Source: Hyphomonas sp. UBA5111 (GTDB lineage: Bacteria; Pseudomonadota; Alphaproteobacteria; Caulobacterales; Hyphomonadaceae). Taken from it: a stretch of 6,694 nucleotides of DNA. The notes under the pieces are model-generated. The model ran no database searches. It worked only from the letters and a program-made list of their open reading frames with translations, and had not been told where the DNA came from. The stretch's first letter is position 1. Each line of letters starts with the position of its first letter. The stretch covers positions 1 through 6,694 of the forward strand of contig DHZF01000128.1 of the NCBI GenBank assembly GCA_002414505.1. Direction: 5' to 3'. Shown here piece after piece: positions 1 to 6,606 of this stretch. A program made the position numbers and the translations under genes.

Positions 1-228
1 CCGGCGCTGGATCCGGACTCCTATACGTTGCTGGACCTCAGCTTCGTCTGGACGTCGCCGTCCGAACGTCTGCGCTTCGGCATCCACGGCCGGAATTTGA
101 CGGACGAGGAATACCGCGTGGCGGCGTACAACTTCGTGACGCCGAGCCAGCTTGGCTTTGACAGTGCGTACTCGGCCTTCTACGGCCCGCCGCGCACGCT
201 GACCGCCTCAATCTCGGTCGACTTCTAG
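1..228 (+). CDS. TonB-dependent outer-membrane receptor, C-terminal fragment
   Basis: Only the last 75 codons are in the window; the frame is open from base 1 and ends at TAG 226-228. The visible part looks like the final beta-strands of a TonB-dependent receptor barrel: alternating polar and hydrophobic residues, the family's typical GRNLTDEEYR block (bases 88-117, in the usual penultimate hairpin), an FYGPPRT segment, and the strand TASISVDF ending in a C-terminal phenylalanine, the outer-membrane insertion signal. Such receptors import siderophores, vitamin B12, glycans or other scarce nutrients using TonB/ExbBD energy. Plug and ligand-binding loops lie outside the window, so the substrate cannot be inferred from this gene. 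It lies upstream of, and in the same direction as, an MFS carrier and a hydrolase, which suggests a shared uptake role. I am confident of the family and not of the ligand. Confidence 0.88.
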   Translation, partial: PALDPDSYTLLDLSFVWTSPSERLRFGIHGRNLTDEEYRVAAYNFVTPSQLGFDSAYSAFYGPPRTLTASISVDF

Positions 229-237
229 TCAACCGAG

Positions 238-275
238 CGGGCCGGCGAATCTGACCTCTGTGGTTCGCCGGCCCG
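238..275 (+). terminator. Stem-loop after the receptor gene, probable terminator or attenuator
   Basis: A perfect 12-bp inverted repeat (arms 238-249 and 264-275, loop of 14 bases) begins 9 bases after the receptor stop codon. The stem is very GC-rich. It is followed by a pyrimidine-rich stretch (276-285) and not by a clean T-run, so it is not a textbook intrinsic terminator. Its position fits termination or 3'-end protection of the receptor mRNA. It could also reduce read-through into the MFS gene, which begins 58 bases later. Confidence 0.6.
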
Positions 276-323
276 TCCCTCCCTTGACCTCGCAGACCCT
301 GGGAGCCCCCTCGGCGCACCTTG

Positions 324-328
324 AAGGA
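324..328 (+). promoter_or_regulatory. Ribosome binding site of the MFS gene
   Basis: AAGGA lies 5 bases before ATG 334 and supports that start over the TTG at 321, which opens a different frame. Confidence 0.75.
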
Positions 329-333
329 CAGCC

Positions 334-1632
334 ATGACCCAAATTACGGCGGCTCCGCCCTCCCCGACCTCACAGAACTCTTCCCGCGCCTATGTGCTCG
401 GCCTGCTGACCCTGGTCTACACGTTCAACCATATCGACCGGCAGATCCTCCTGATCCTGATCGAACCGATCAAGGCCGAGTTGAACATTTCCGATGGGCA
501 AATCGGCCTGTTGACCGGTTTTGTCTTTGCCGCCTTCTACGCCACCTTCGGCATACCGATTGCCATGTGGGCCGACCGCGGCAACCGGCGCAATATCCTC
601 GCCATCTCTCTCTCCCTTTGGTCGGGCATGACCGCCCTGTCGGGCTTTGCCCTGAACTATTGGCAGCTGCTCATAGCCCGCATGGGCGTGGGCGTCGGGG
701 AGGCAGGCGGCACGCCACCGGCCACCTCGATCATCTCCGATCTCTACGCCCCCAAGGAGCGCGCATTTGCCCTGGGCATCTACACCGCCGGAATTGGCCT
801 GGGGGTGCTCGCGGGCTTCGTGATCGGCGGATATGTCTACAAATACTTCGGGTGGCGCACCGCCTTCTTCGTGGCGGGCGTCCCCGGCCTCATCCTGGCG
901 GGCATTGTCAGGCTGACCATTCGTGAGCCGAAACGCGGCGCCATCGAACAACGCAGTGATGACGGGCAGGCCTCCAGCTTCGGCGAAACGCTGCGCTTTA
1001 TCTTGGGGCAGACCTCCTTCCTGTGGATGCTGGCCGGTTGCTGCCTGATCTGCATCTCCGCCAATGCCTTTCTCGCTTGGACGCCCAGCCATCTGCAACG
1101 CACATACAATGTCGGACCGAGCGATATTGCCATCCCCCTTGGCCTGCTGATTGGCGGCGTGGGCAGTGTCGGCGCCATTCTGCTCGGGCGGGTCTGTGAC
1201 CGGCTGTCCGCGCGCAATCTCGCCTGGCGTCCCTGGATGATCGCCGTCTGCGCCGCGATCGCCCTGCCCTTTGCCTGGATGTTCCTGCAGGCCGACACGC
1301 TGAACATGGCCTATGCCTGGAATGTGGTGCCATCCTTCATCGGACTGATCTATGCCAGCATCGCCTACACGGCATCGCAGGAACTCGTCGGCCTGCGGAT
1401 GCGGGCCTTCGCCTCGGCGTTCATGCTGTTCTGCCTGACGCTGATCGGCATCGGGGGCGGCCCCAGCATTGTCGGCTATCTCAGTGAATATTTCGCAGCC
1501 CAAGGCAATGAGGCGCCGCTCAAATCGGCGCTGGAAATCATGCTGGGCTTCAATGCGTTGAGCGTGGTGTTCCTTGGAATGGCCGGCCTGACCTATGCGC
1601 GTGATGCCAAGCGCGCGGCGGAGGCGGTATGA
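334..1632 (+). CDS. MFS transporter, spinster-like
   Basis: This 432-residue protein has the length and hydrophobicity of a 12-helix major facilitator carrier of the inner membrane. The first half carries FNHIDRQIL (31-39), the loop 2-3 motif A variant WADRGNRRNI (79-88), RMGVGVGEAGGTPPA (116-130) in helix 4, and a glycine-rich helix 5 (about 148-166) after LYAPKERA. The loop 8-9 repeat of motif A is GRVCDR (285-290). The DRQ..EPIK.EL...D.QIGLLTG pattern at 35-62 is typical of bacterial relatives of the spinster group, which are often annotated only as MFS transporter. The start is ATG 334, with AAGGA 5 bases upstream. The last four bases overlap the hydrolase start, so the two are co-translated. 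The substrate is unknown. Next to a TonB-dependent receptor and a hydrolase, import of an organic nutrient is the simplest inference, but export cannot be excluded. Confidence 0.9.
   Translation: MTQITAAPPSPTSQNSSRAYVLGLLTLVYTFNHIDRQILLILIEPIKAELNISDGQIGLLTGFVFAAFYATFGIPIAMWADRGNRRNILAISLSLWSGMTALSGFALNYWQLLIARMGVGVGEAGGTPPATSIISDLYAPKERAFALGIYTAGIGLGVLAGFVIGGYVYKYFGWRTAFFVAGVPGLILAGIVRLTIREPKRGAIEQRSDDGQASSFGETLRFILGQTSFLWMLAGCCLICISANAFLAWTPSHLQRTYNVGPSDIAIPLGLLIGGVGSVGAILLGRVCDRLSARNLAWRPWMIAVCAAIALPFAWMFLQADTLNMAYAWNVVPSFIGLIYASIAYTASQELVGLRMRAFASAFMLFCLTLIGIGGGPSIVGYLSEYFAAQGNEAPLKSALEIMLGFNALSVVFLGMAGLTYARDAKRAAEAV
1620..1624 (+). promoter_or_regulatory. Ribosome binding site of the hydrolase gene, inside the MFS gene
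   Basis: GGAGG lies 4 bases before ATG 1629, within the last codons of the MFS gene. Together with the ATGA overlap it points to translational coupling. Confidence 0.65.
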
Positions 1633-2537
1633 CTGAGGCGGCCTCCCTTTCCCCCGCTGTGCTCGCCTCCAAGCGCGACATAGTCTGGACTTCGCATGAC
1701 GGGCTGAAACTTTACGCCGCCGATTATGGCCCGCAGGACAGCCAGGTGACGGTGCTGTGCATGCATGGCCTGACGCGGAACCACAAGGATTTCGAGCCCA
1801 TGATCCAAGGGCTCGGCATGAACATGCGGTTCGTCTCCGTCGATGTGCGCGGGCGCGGAAAATCGGATCGCGATCCGAGTGGCAAATCCTATGCCCCGCC
1901 AGTTTATGTGCAGGACATGGCCGCTCTGATCGCGCACCTGAACCTTGACGAGTTGATCCTGGTCGGCACGTCGATGGGTGGGCTGATGGCCATGCTGATG
2001 GCCAAGGCTTTCCCGGACAAGATCAAGGGCATCATCATCAATGATGTGGGGCCGGAAGTGAATCCGGCGGGCCTGAAACGCATCGCCGGCTATGCTGGCG
2101 GCAATGAGACTTTCGACAGCTGGGGGGACGCCGCAGCGGCGATTGGACGGACACAGGCAGGTGTCTATCCGGAATATGGCGAGGAGGCCTGGATGGAGTT
2201 CGCCCGGCGCACCTGTGTCGAGCGAAGCGATGGCAAGATCGGGTTCGACTATGATCCTGTGATCGTGCAGGGCATGGGCAGCACTTCGCCCGGATGGCGG
2301 GTGAATTTCGCCATGTGGCGTGTGTTTTCGGCCCTGAAATCCATCCCCCTCCTCATCATTCGCGGGGAGACGTCCGATATCCTCACCGAGAAGACGGCCA
2401 AGCGGATGCTCAGGCGGCACAAGACCAGCAAATTGCTGACGGTTCCGGAACGGGGCCATACGCCCTTCCTCGACGAGCCGGTCTCGCTGCACACCATTGG
2501 CAAATTCCTGACCAAGCTGTCCCAGCCAGCAAGCTGA
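1629..2537 (+). CDS. Alpha/beta hydrolase
   Basis: This 302-residue protein has the full alpha/beta-hydrolase layout. The oxyanion strand-loop is VLCMHGLTRN (42-51, HG at 46-47). The segment VDVRGRGKSDR (71-81) has the usual D.RG.G.S pattern. The nucleophile elbow is GTSMGG with Ser115. The acid is probably Asp250 in RGETSDIL, and the catalytic histidine is His277 in ERGHTPF. All three triad positions are present, so the enzyme should be active. No signal peptide is visible, so it should act in the cytoplasm. Residues about 145-235 form the helical cap that sets specificity. The closest textbook relatives are enol-lactonase- and esterase-like hydrolases, but the motifs do not identify a substrate. 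The start is ATG 1629, overlapping the MFS stop by four bases. The pairing suggests it cleaves what the carrier brings in. It ends 10 bases from the convergent opgH stop. Confidence 0.9.
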   Translation: MTEAASLSPAVLASKRDIVWTSHDGLKLYAADYGPQDSQVTVLCMHGLTRNHKDFEPMIQGLGMNMRFVSVDVRGRGKSDRDPSGKSYAPPVYVQDMAALIAHLNLDELILVGTSMGGLMAMLMAKAFPDKIKGIIINDVGPEVNPAGLKRIAGYAGGNETFDSWGDAAAAIGRTQAGVYPEYGEEAWMEFARRTCVERSDGKIGFDYDPVIVQGMGSTSPGWRVNFAMWRVFSALKSIPLLIIRGETSDILTEKTAKRMLRRHKTSKLLTVPERGHTPFLDEPVSLHTIGKFLTKLSQPAS

Positions 2538-2547
2538 GACGTCGCGC

Positions 2548-4740
2548 TTATGTTCCGCTGCGCTGGCCGCCACTCGGCGTCGCCGTGCGCCCGCTCGCGC
2601 GCCAGTCTGTCAGCAGCCGCTCATAGGCCGACACATCGCTCGCGACCCGTCCGGCCACGGAGAACCGGAAGCTGATGCTTTCCATGTCCTGCGAGGAATT
2701 GAGGATGGCCATGAGTTCGGCCCTGGACACCGCCGAGAGATAGTCATCAAGGGTCAGCACACGGGTCGCCCGGGCCCGTGCGAGCGCCAGGGGCGTGTGC
2801 ACTTCATGTCGCTGCAGGGGCCAATAGGGATCAATCAGATGCCGGCGCGTGCGTTGCCGGGCGCGGTCGCGCAACAAGGAGATGATGTCGGTTTTCGGAA
2901 GTGCAGCGAATGTCGGCACATCTGCCCACGCGCGGCGTACGCTGTCCGGCAGGCAAACCTCCACAGGACTGACCAGCAAGCCCGCACGGCGTGCGGCCTG
3001 CCCTGCCGACTCCTTGGCGGTCCAGTAGGACAGCGGCCCAGCCAGCAACATGCCAATTGTCGCTGGGGCGAGCCAGGCTGCATAGATCGGCGAAATGGCG
3101 ATGGCGGCCATCATCAGCACGGCGCCCAGCAAGGTGGCCGGAAGATTGTGGCGCAAAGTGGCGAGGAAGCTGTAGCCGCCCTGCGCGCGCTCTTGCGGCG
3201 ACCAGCCACTGTCCTTTCCGCGAAACACATTGATTACGGCGCCGGTCTGCGTTGCCATCAGGATTGGCGCGATCAGCACCGACAGCAATGTCTCCGACAC
3301 CGCGCCCAGAATGGTCTTGCCAATCCCAACGGTCTGGCGCCATTCACGCGAGACGAGACCGTAAATGAGGCCGTAGAGTTTCGGCGCGAACAAGAGTCCC
3401 ATCGTTACAAAGAACAGCGTCAGCGCGCGCTCGGAGTCGATCACAGGCCAAGTCGGAAACAATGACGCTTCATCGCCGAAATAGCTGGGCAACATGAAAC
3501 TGTTCTGCAGCGACAGCAACATGCCGAGCGTGATGAAGATGAGCCAGAGCGGCGAAGCCAGATAGGAGAAGATGCCCGTGATGAGGTGGAAGCGATTGGT
3601 CCAGCTCAGCCCGCCCGTCTTCAGCAGGACGGCCATGTGCTGCATGTTACCCTGGCACCAGCGACGGTCGCGCTTAACCAGTTCAATGATGGTCGGCGGA
3701 CCCTGCTCATAGGATCCGCCAATCTCCGGACGAATTTCGACGTTCCAGCCGGCGCGCCGCAGGAAGGCCGCTTCGACGAAATCATGGCTCAGGATCGATC
3801 CGCCAAATGGGGCCTTACCCGGCATTTCGGGCAGGCCGGCCGCTTCAGCGAGGGCGGAAATCCGTATGATCGCATTATGACCCCAGAAATTCCCTTCATT
3901 CTGGGCCCACCACGCCATGCCGCCGCCGAGGATCGGGCCGTAGAGCGCGGAGGCGAATTGCTGGCAACGCGCGAGCAGGGTGCGCCCGCCCACGAGTTGC
4001 GGAATGGTCTGGATCAGGGCGGTGTGCGGCGCGCGCTCCATCTCCTGGACAAGATGCACGATCGTGTCGCGCTCCATGTAGCTGTCGGCATCGAACACGA
4101 TCATGTGGTCGTACCGCCCGCCCCAGCGCATGACGAAGTCGCGAATGTTTCCGGACTTGCGATGATGATTGATCGTGCGGCGGCGATAGCGGACCGGCAC
4201 ATTGTGCCCGACCGTCTTCAACAGCTCCGTATACGCCGCCTCTTCGGCCAGCGCGATTTCCGGGTCTGTCGTGTCACTCAGGATGAAGCATTCATAAATG
4301 CCCGGCGCATCTTCCAGCATTTTTGCGGTCGCTGACACCGTCGCAAAAACATGCTCGACCGCTTCATTGTAGATCGGAAAAGCGAGGACCGTACGGACAT
4401 TGCGGACGCAGACCGGATCCTCGTATGGCTTGCGGGGGCGCCGCATCACCGTGGATAGAAAGCCGGCCGTCGCATTGACGAAAGCAAAGCAGATCCAGCT
4501 GATATTGATCGCAAAGACGACGAGCAGAACCCATTCGAGCAGCGTCATTTCCGACACCGCCAGAACTTCGTACATTTCGCGCGTGGTCCACACCGTCAGC
4601 AAGGCAGACCCACCCAGCATGAACAGCTTGCGCCAGAGATGGGATGTTCTCGCCGCGCGAGCGCGCGTGATCCTCGACTGGAAAGGCTGGTTCGGCATGG
4701 TCAACGGGAATTCCGTCGGGCGAGGACGAAGGTCGGTCAT
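2548..4740 (-). CDS. opgH: Glucans biosynthesis glucosyltransferase H
   Basis: OpgH (MdoH) is an inner-membrane family-2 glycosyltransferase that polymerises glucose from UDP-glucose into the backbone of osmoregulated periplasmic glucans and moves it to the periplasm. Counting from ATG 4740 (730 residues), two membrane segments lie at about 40-60 and 66-92. The cytoplasmic GT2 domain follows with FPIYNEAVEH (121-130), LSDTTDP (154-160), the DAD motif at 217-219 (metal/UDP binding), GHNAIIR (287-293), catalytic-base region LSHDFVEA (Asp320) and DRRWCQGN (358-365). About four to six further hydrophobic segments lie between 385 and 572, then a soluble tail rich in basic residues. The E. coli protein is about 847 residues; the shorter length here reflects shorter terminal regions. 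I chose ATG 4740 over the upstream ATG 4764 because it has GGAG 6 bases upstream (4747-4750) and makes a clean ATGA overlap with the opgG stop. It is downstream partner to opgG in one operon. Confidence 0.95.
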   Translation of the reverse strand: MTDLRPRPTEFPLTMPNQPFQSRITRARAARTSHLWRKLFMLGGSALLTVWTTREMYEVLAVSEMTLLEWVLLVVFAINISWICFAFVNATAGFLSTVMRRPRKPYEDPVCVRNVRTVLAFPIYNEAVEHVFATVSATAKMLEDAPGIYECFILSDTTDPEIALAEEAAYTELLKTVGHNVPVRYRRRTINHHRKSGNIRDFVMRWGGRYDHMIVFDADSYMERDTIVHLVQEMERAPHTALIQTIPQLVGGRTLLARCQQFASALYGPILGGGMAWWAQNEGNFWGHNAIIRISALAEAAGLPEMPGKAPFGGSILSHDFVEAAFLRRAGWNVEIRPEIGGSYEQGPPTIIELVKRDRRWCQGNMQHMAVLLKTGGLSWTNRFHLITGIFSYLASPLWLIFITLGMLLSLQNSFMLPSYFGDEASLFPTWPVIDSERALTLFFVTMGLLFAPKLYGLIYGLVSREWRQTVGIGKTILGAVSETLLSVLIAPILMATQTGAVINVFRGKDSGWSPQERAQGGYSFLATLRHNLPATLLGAVLMMAAIAISPIYAAWLAPATIGMLLAGPLSYWTAKESAGQAARRAGLLVSPVEVCLPDSVRRAWADVPTFAALPKTDIISLLRDRARQRTRRHLIDPYWPLQRHEVHTPLALARARATRVLTLDDYLSAVSRAELMAILNSSQDMESISFRFSVAGRVASDVSAYERLLTDWRASGRTATPSGGQRSGT

Positions 4741-6431
4741 TTTGCACTCCAGCGATACAGCCATGTTTCGGTCAATGGACGCCCGCCCCTCACAAGCACT
4801 GCCCTCAACTCCGCCATGCTTGCGCCTTCAGGCTGCAGCTCGAAACTGAGGCGATAGGTGTCACCGGAAGGATGCCGGCGCAGCACAGGATTCACGATCT
4901 TCCCCGCTGAAGACGTGATTTCCAGTTCCGCATTCTCGAAGACTTTCTCCGGCGCGCCCTCATAATCGAGCACAAACATCTGGGTCTTGTCGCCCGGCTT
5001 TCGGCCAGCCCGCGTTTCCGAGACGGCGACGACTTCCGCCATTACGCCCGGCTTCAGCCCCCAGCTCATCGTATAGGAAATCGTGTTCGCCCCGCCGGCC
5101 CGCCATCCTTCCCTGGGACGCCAGAAGACAGCGATATTGTCATTGTATTCGTTCACGGTCGGGATCTCGACCAACATCAACTGGCCTTCGCCCCAGTCGC
5201 CATATGGTTCAACCCAGACATCCGGCCGCTGATCGTATTCGGCTTCAACGTCAGAATAGTCGTCAAACTGGCGGTGACGCTGCACAAGGCCAAAGCCTTT
5301 CGGCTGCGCACTGGCAAGCACGGACACTTCCAAGTCAGCCGGGTTCTGCAGCGGCCGCCACACCCATTCGCCATTGGCCATGTGAATGGCGAGTCCCTCG
5401 GAATCATGCACCGCCGGTCGGTAGTCATCGCCCTGCTTGATCACGTCATGCGGCGAAAAATAATACATCGACGTCAGGGGCGAGAGCCCGACGCCCTGAA
5501 TGTCTTTCCTCGGATAGAAGGTCGCTTCGACCTCAATCTGGGTTCTTGGCCCGGGCGATATGTTGAATGCGAAGGCCCCGGTAACGCTTGCACTGTCCAT
5601 CAGCGCATAGATGATGACCGCTTGCGACGGGGAGCGGGGCCGAACGATCCAGAATTCGCGGAAAGCGGGGAATTCCTCACCCTCGGCCGAGGCGGTGCCA
5701 ATGCCCAGCCCCCGCGCCGAAGCGCCATAGACATTACCCGCACCCAGCGCGCGAAAGAAGCTCGCGCCCTTGAAGCTCAGGACCTCATCGAACTTGCCGG
5801 CCTGGTTGATCGGCGCCAGCAGGCGCAGCCCGGCAAAACCGAGCGTCTTCTTCGTCTCGTCCGAGAGCGGCAGTTCCTTGAAATCGAAGGCGGAGGCGGA
5901 ATAAGCGCGCGGGGTGACCGTGTCCCCGTCGACGAGATTTATCCTTACCTCATGATCGAACAAATAGCCGCGGGGATCGAACAGGATCCGCACGGGGCCT
6001 GCATCCTGTGGCCAGCCCATATCATCAATTGCGGGCAGGATGCGCCGGTACTGGTCATAATTCAGGCTCTTGGCATCGTCCGGGAGCGTTGGAGACGGCT
6101 CATACGGCGCTGCGGCCAGACGCCGGGCGCGTTCGCGCACTTCGGGCAGCCCGAACCCTGCCGGGTCAACGCCCGTGTCTTCCGGCGAAGGTGGCACGAG
6201 GACCGTCTCTGGCTCTGGCTGGACGCGTTCAAGATTATAGATGGACGAAGGGGCGGGCTCAGCAATTACCTTGCTGGTCTCACCGGACATATTCTCCTCA
6301 GCCGTCATCGCTGGGGCTGGATCGACAATGTGGGATGAAGCGGTGTCCTCAGGCGGGGAACAGGCCGCAAGCGCCATCACCAGCGTGAGGGCGAGAAGGG
6401 ATTCCACCCGACAGAAAGCATGCCTGTCCAA
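4737..6431 (-). CDS. opgG: Glucan biosynthesis protein G, predicted lipoprotein
   Basis: OpgG (MdoG) acts in the periplasm on the beta-glucan made by OpgH; the OpgG/OpgD family is known to include beta-1,2-glucanases (GH186). The 564-residue product starts at TTG 6431. An in-frame stop lies two codons upstream (6435-6437), so no earlier start exists, and AGAGGTGA (6435-6442) gives good ribosome-binding spacing. Residues 1-23 are a signal peptide ending in lipobox LAAC (21-24, Cys24 lipidated). Ser25 rather than Asp follows, favouring outer-membrane sorting. Residues 25 to about 90 are a proline- and acid-rich linker with no domain. The OpgG domain runs from about 93 to the end, with GAGNVYGASARGLGIGTA (230-247), GEEFPAFREFWIVRP (251-265), PLTSMYYFSP (318-327), HDSEGLAIH (342-350), GEWVWRPLQNP (354-364), GFGLVQRHRQFDDYSD (379-394), WVEPYGDWGEGQ (406-417) and EIPTVNEYNDNIAVFW (422-437). 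These blocks match E. coli OpgG closely. Whether it is G- or D-like would need a tree. Confidence 0.94.
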   Translation of the reverse strand: MDRHAFCRVESLLALTLVMALAACSPPEDTASSHIVDPAPAMTAEENMSGETSKVIAEPAPSSIYNLERVQPEPETVLVPPSPEDTGVDPAGFGLPEVRERARRLAAAPYEPSPTLPDDAKSLNYDQYRRILPAIDDMGWPQDAGPVRILFDPRGYLFDHEVRINLVDGDTVTPRAYSASAFDFKELPLSDETKKTLGFAGLRLLAPINQAGKFDEVLSFKGASFFRALGAGNVYGASARGLGIGTASAEGEEFPAFREFWIVRPRSPSQAVIIYALMDSASVTGAFAFNISPGPRTQIEVEATFYPRKDIQGVGLSPLTSMYYFSPHDVIKQGDDYRPAVHDSEGLAIHMANGEWVWRPLQNPADLEVSVLASAQPKGFGLVQRHRQFDDYSDVEAEYDQRPDVWVEPYGDWGEGQLMLVEIPTVNEYNDNIAVFWRPREGWRAGGANTISYTMSWGLKPGVMAEVVAVSETRAGRKPGDKTQMFVLDYEGAPEKVFENAELEITSSAGKIVNPVLRRHPSGDTYRLSFELQPEGASMAELRAVLVRGGRPLTETWLYRWSAK

Positions 6432-6434
6432 AAC

Positions 6435-6442
6435 TCACCTCT
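6435..6442 (-). promoter_or_regulatory. Ribosome binding site that fixes the TTG start of opgG
   Basis: On the minus strand AGAGGTGA precedes TTG 6431, with the GAGG core (6438-6441) 6 bases away. Its last three bases are also an in-frame TGA, which excludes any longer protein. The next possible start, a GTG at codon 9, would leave a 15-residue, weakly charged signal peptide. Confidence 0.75.
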
Positions 6443-6457
6443 TCGCCTGCCAGCTCG

Positions 6458-6479
6458 ATCCATGATCCCCAACATGGAT
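6458..6479. repeat. Inverted repeat close to the opgG start
   Basis: Perfect 7-bp arms (6458-6464 and 6473-6479, ATCCATG/CATGGAT) are separated by 8 bases. The repeat lies 27 bases upstream of the opgG start codon. It could be a protein operator or an mRNA hairpin in the 5' leader. No known regulator site is recognised. Confidence 0.5.
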
Positions 6480-6490
6480 GTTGCAGCGCA

Positions 6491-6516
6491 ACACATTCCG
6501 ATACGAACGAATGTGT
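6491..6516. repeat. Inverted repeat in the opgGH leader
   Basis: Perfect 8-bp arms (6491-6498 and 6509-6516, ACACATTC/GAATGTGT) have a 10-base centre. It is flanked further out by TTGCA (6481-6485) and TGCAA (6532-6536), which makes a nested, imperfect larger dyad. The 18-base spacing between equivalent arm positions, nearly two helical turns, would suit a dimeric regulator bound on one DNA face. A hairpin role is also possible. Confidence 0.5.
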
Positions 6517-6572
6517 GAGCCTGCGAATGGTTGCAATCTGGTCCGCATGATCGCGGATTGAGCGGATGCTGG

Positions 6573-6600
6573 GCGCCCCTGTCAGTCTGCCCAGGGGCGC
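6573..6600 (-). terminator. GC-rich stem-loop after the dehydrogenase-like gene
   Basis: Perfect 9-bp arms (6573-6581 and 6592-6600) flank a 10-base loop and start 6 bases past the TAG stop at 6607-6609 on the minus strand. No T-run follows on that strand, so it may be a factor-assisted terminator or a 3'-end stabiliser. It probably insulates opgGH from the upstream gene. Confidence 0.55.
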
Positions 6601-6606
6601 TTGATC

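Larger units (their letters stand above)
6432..6606 (-). promoter_or_regulatory. opgGH leader and promoter region
   Basis: These 175 bases separate opgG from the stop codon of the next minus-strand gene and hold no plausible gene. They contain two perfect inverted repeats (6458-6479 and 6491-6516) and a stem-loop (6573-6600), listed separately. The promoter of the operon should be here unless it is read through from upstream. TTGCAA at 6531-6536 (minus strand) is a possible -35 box, but I could not find a convincing -10 partner 16-18 bases on. I therefore give no exact promoter. Confidence 0.45.

Noticed and set aside
284..312. TTGACC at 284-289 as a -35 promoter box for the MFS gene
   Set aside because: No AT-rich -10 box is present 16-18 bases downstream; the region is C-rich, so I did not annotate a promoter.
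321..926. 201-codon plus-strand frame starting at TTG 321
   Set aside because: It is a +1-type shadow of the MFS gene with Pro/Arg/His-rich sequence, and the ribosome binding site at 324-328 lies inside it and points to ATG 334.
370..1503. Long minus-strand open frame opposite the MFS gene
   Set aside because: Its product is rich in Gly, Asp, Gln and Ala with no recognisable domain or motif, and it lies fully opposite a well-supported transporter. It is a by-product of high G+C codon use.
1593..2573. 326-codon minus-strand open frame opposite the hydrolase
   Set aside because: The plus strand has a full catalytic triad and a coupled start. The minus-strand product has a His/Asp-rich composition typical of an antisense shadow.
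3586..4335. 249-codon plus-strand open frame opposite opgH
   Set aside because: It covers the conserved GT2 core of opgH on the other strand and shows no domain or convincing start signal.
5274..6338. 354-codon plus-strand open frame opposite opgG
   Set aside because: It is antisense to strongly conserved OpgG blocks, has Arg/Gly-rich low-information sequence and no family pattern. Its length comes from the third-position G/C bias of opgG.
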